From Lamellibrachia columna (Eukaryota; Annelida; Polychaeta; Sabellida; Siboglinidae), in the NCBI GenBank assembly GCA_963662155.1, contig OY759265.1, positions 45,269,406-45,333,405 on the forward strand: 64,000 bases of DNA, read 5' to 3'. The stretch's first letter is position 1. Each line of letters begins with the position of its first letter. Under the pieces are notes generated by a model. That model had not been told where the DNA came from. It was given only the letters and a program-made list of their open reading frames with translations, and did no database searches. Both the position numbers and the translations under genes were made by a program. Below are positions 61,495-64,000 of this stretch, piece by piece.

Positions 61495-61876
61495 TCTAGA
61501 TCACTTGCCTGGTGGTCTGTCCACTTGCTTGATGGTCTGTCCACTTGCCTGGTGGTCTGTCCACTTGCCTGGTGGTCTGTCCACTTGCCTGGTGGTCTGT
61601 CCACTTGACTGGTGGTCTGTCCACTTGCCTGATGGTCTGTCCACTTGCCTGGTGGTCTGCCCACTTGCCTGGTGGTCTGTCCACTTGCCTGATGGTCTGT
61701 CAACTTGCCTGGTGGTCTGTCCACTTGCCTGGTGGTCTGTCTAATTGCCTGGTGGTCTGTCCACTTGCCTGGTGGTCTGTCCACTTGCCTGGTGGTCTGT
61801 CCACTTGCCTGATGGTCTGTCCACTTGCTGGTGGTCTGTCCACTTGCCTGGTGGTCTGTCCACTTGCCTGGTGGTA
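61495..61876. repeat. minisatellite, 20-bp unit, about 19 copies
   Basis: The unit CCACTTGCCTGGTGGTCTGT repeats about 19 times with isolated substitutions (GCTTGA, GACTGG, GCCTGA) and one unit 1 bp short. Both strands are open in several frames because 20 is 2 modulo 3 and no frame has a stop, so ORFs up to 156 codons arise as artefacts. Confidence 0.97.
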
Positions 61877-62494
61877 ACAACAGCAACAACAGCCTGTGAA
61901 ATACCTCTTGTACCAACTATGTTGTGTCTAGTAAAAAAAAGTCAAAAATCTTAAGGTATTTGCCATGAAGAAAGAATACAAAAATCCTTATGTACATAAA
62001 GTAACTGCTGTTAGTTGATACAGAGTTCACAATAAATAATTTCTAATGTGTAATACCTAACTGACCATAGCCTGTTTTGCTGTAATACTTTTTTGCTACA
62101 AATCTCTATGGCTAAAGACTGACAGCGCCTCTTGGCAAAAATAACATTGCTGAATGGGCAGATTCCCAGAACACTTTTAATCTGCAGAGCATAGATATCT
62201 GGTTATCGGCCACAAAAACTCTACTACGAATGACGCATGAGCGTGTTCAGGCAGTTCCTAGCATGTGTACCAGACAGGCGTTTTCTGTTTGCTTACTGAA
62301 CTCTGACAGCATGTTTTGGATCAAGTTAGAACAGGCTGGAGTTTTTAATTTCAGGCAAAGGAATTTGTATTTTGGAATATGTTAGGGTTGGGAATGTGCC
62401 AGTTGGAACTTGAAAGAAGATGGCTGGTGAATTCTTTCTGGTTGCTTCTGTTTGACCTATTAGTGTGTTCTTGTATGAAGTTACATCAAATCAA

Positions 62495-62830
62495 CACCTC
62501 TCTCTTCCCCTCTCTATCTATCCCCTCCCTCCCTACCCCCTCCCCCTTCTATTACTGCCCATCTATGTCCATAGCCAGATCCTCAGTTATACAGCTCAGT
62601 GAACTGTTACAAGGTCTTGTTCTCATCTTGTTCCCATCTTGTTCCCGTCTTGTTCCCGTCTTGTTCCCATCGTCTCAGATTTATGTCCTTCTCCCTATCT
62701 TTATATGATATATTTTCTTTCATCTCACCCCCTCTCTTCTATCTTCATTGCTACCATTCATCATCCACCGCTTGTATTATCATTCCATCTCCCTCAGTAC
62801 AGACTCGACTCCACCTGTCCGACTAACACA
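62495..62830. repeat. pyrimidine-rich low-complexity tract
   Basis: Strongly C/T-biased plus strand (CTCTCTTCCCCTCTC, CCCTCCCTCCCTACCCCC, repeated TTGTTCCCGTC). A short 11-bp repeat CTTGTTCCCGT occurs four to five times near 62,622-62,665. No coding evidence. Confidence 0.7.
62560..62618 (-). mobile_element. short SINE body fragment
   Basis: The plus-strand words CATAGCCAGATCCTCAGT and ATACAGCTCAGTGAACTGTT are the complement of the SINE body (ACAGTTCACTCAGCTGTGTA, then ACCTGGCTATAGAC) at 14,235-14,570. Head and tail are not seen. Confidence 0.55.
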
Positions 62831-64000
62831 CCTTCAGCTGCCTCCCCTCTAGGAACTGAACGTGGCATTGTGGTGTTTGTGATCTCGCGTTGCTCCAGAT
62901 GCTCACATGCCAGTCTGTCAAGTTTTTGCCATAGTTAACATTTTACGTCAATGTTTATTTGTATTCCTGCAGTAGATGGCCAATCTGGTGGCAAGCCTGC
63001 AGGGTATCTCGATTTTCATTGCGTGCAGAATAGGTTTCATAAATGTTGGGATAAATCATTAACAGTAGGTGGGGAAAAAGAGATAGATCTGGTTTCATCG
63101 GCAGATGTTGCTAATAGAGTCAGTGGTGTGTAAGCTTCTGGTTGCCAGATGTTGTTGAATATGCTCTGAGCTCAGATTTGTACACTAGAGTGCCTTGCAG
63201 ATCCAATTTAATTAAATACAGTTATTATTTTATTATGCAATATCACATGTTATATCACTGATCAAATGTTGTTTATTTGGTCTGTTTTTTTTCTTCTGAA
63301 AACTGGTTTGCTAATTGTTACCTTTGATGTGCCTATGTAAAGCAACATTCACATAGCCAGGAGTGCATTAATAAAGGAATGTTTATTTTAACAAGATTTA
63401 GCAAGATTAACATGAAAAACAATAAGCTTCATGGTGAAGGAATAATTAGCTTTACATCTTATATGCTGTATTTCTCCAAATTAACCACAAATTTCTCCTT
63501 TGGCCAAATTTTTGTTTGTTTACTGTTAGTATATAGTGTACTAGATGTTTGGGTGTAAACGTTTCATAAGTTGGATGCAAGAGGACATTTTCTTGGTGAA
63601 GACCACAATGATAATCCAAGATACTATAGTCACAAATAGTGGACGTTATTATAAGCAAAATTTGCACCACAAATAACTGTGACAATAGCTACGAGAGTAG
63701 TAGAAATATAAATGTCTGATGAAGATATTCTGCATGCTCTGTTCGTTGTCCTTAAATGTCCCAAGTAAACTGTTTACCTAAACCGTAAACCTCCCAAAAT
63801 GTCTGCCATTTGTGTAAGTTCATAAAGGACTATTCCGGAGAAGTTAACCCACTGTGACTCATTAGAGTAAACAGCAAGGTTGCCTGCCTGATTAGAGACT
63901 TTCCTCAAGGTGCTAAGCAGATATTGTAATAAACTTTGCTGAGTACTAATAGGATAAACATGATAAGGTTATTATTAATAGTACCAGATAGTACCAGATA
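62831..64000. other. window end, no gene recognised
   Basis: Apart from the possible LINE tail, nothing recognised. An ORF at 62951-63133 is preceded by an acceptor-like TTCCTGCAG but matches no HCCS segment or other family known to me. Confidence 0.4.
63385..63412 (-). mobile_element. possible solitary CR1-like 3' terminal repeat
   Basis: On the minus strand AATCTTGCTAAATCTTGTTAA resembles the tandem terminal ATCTTGTTAAA of the CR1-like family. The upstream block GGACTCTCGATAAGCC is absent, so this may be an extremely 5'-truncated insertion or chance. Confidence 0.35.

Noticed and set aside
61361..61954. ORFs of 110 to 156 codons on both strands with CPLAWWSVHLP and QTTRQVDRPPGKW repeats
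   Set aside because: Explained by the stop-free 20-bp array; no start context or homology.
62951..63133. 60-codon ORF after an acceptor-like TTCCTGCAG as a later HCCS exon
   Set aside because: Its peptide has no resemblance to the expected HCCS continuation.

Overview
This is an intron-rich, AT-rich animal genomic window carrying four conserved eukaryotic genes separated and invaded by retroelements, SINEs, hAT-type transposons and an unusual number of minisatellites. Gene content (PIGG, KRI1, SKP2, HCCS), short exons with GT/AG borders, CR1-like LINEs whose first ORF ends in an SGNH-esterase motif, and tRNA-headed SINEs point to an invertebrate bilaterian. A lophotrochozoan, probably a mollusc, is my best guess; that taxonomic call is inference.

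Layout. 1-3,340: CpG-rich DNA with no recognisable gene. 3,345-4,385: 5'-truncated CR1-like LINE. 5,297-17,327 (minus): PIGG, GPI ethanolamine-phosphate transferase 2, 12 coding exons that join in frame to 774 aa; its introns hold two hAT-type elements with perfect 8-bp target duplications and two full-length SINEs. 17,328-18,429: short divergent intergenic region. 18,430-29,968 (plus): KRI1, ribosome-biogenesis factor, 18 coding exons giving 727 aa, with minisatellites and a cluster of nuclear-receptor-like half-sites in its introns. 30,500-32,365: repeats, a dead LINE and a CR1 tail. 33,970-44,089 (minus): SKP2, F-box/LRR substrate receptor, 11 coding exons giving 448 aa. 45,612-48,775 (minus): a nearly intact CR1-like LINE. 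49,000-51,770: AT-rich repeats. 52,458-53,380 (plus): the first two coding exons of HCCS, holocytochrome c synthase; its remaining exons are not in the window. 54,740-60,025 (minus): a decayed second LINE family split by a 3.4-kb, 37-bp-unit array. 60,025-64,000: no gene recognised; a 20-bp-unit array and repeat fragments.

The four genes are housekeeping or cell-cycle genes and do not form a pathway. PIGG and KRI1 are head to head and may share a promoter region; KRI1 and SKP2 are tail to tail; SKP2 and HCCS diverge around the CR1-like LINE.

The most interesting theme is where the minisatellites come from. At least three arrays are tandem amplifications of adjacent functional sequence: the 5' splice-acceptor end of SKP2 exon 8 (53-bp unit, about 17 extra copies, most carrying an acceptor-like site), an internal piece of LINE ORF2 (37-bp unit, about 90 copies), and the tRNA-like head of a SINE (30-bp unit).
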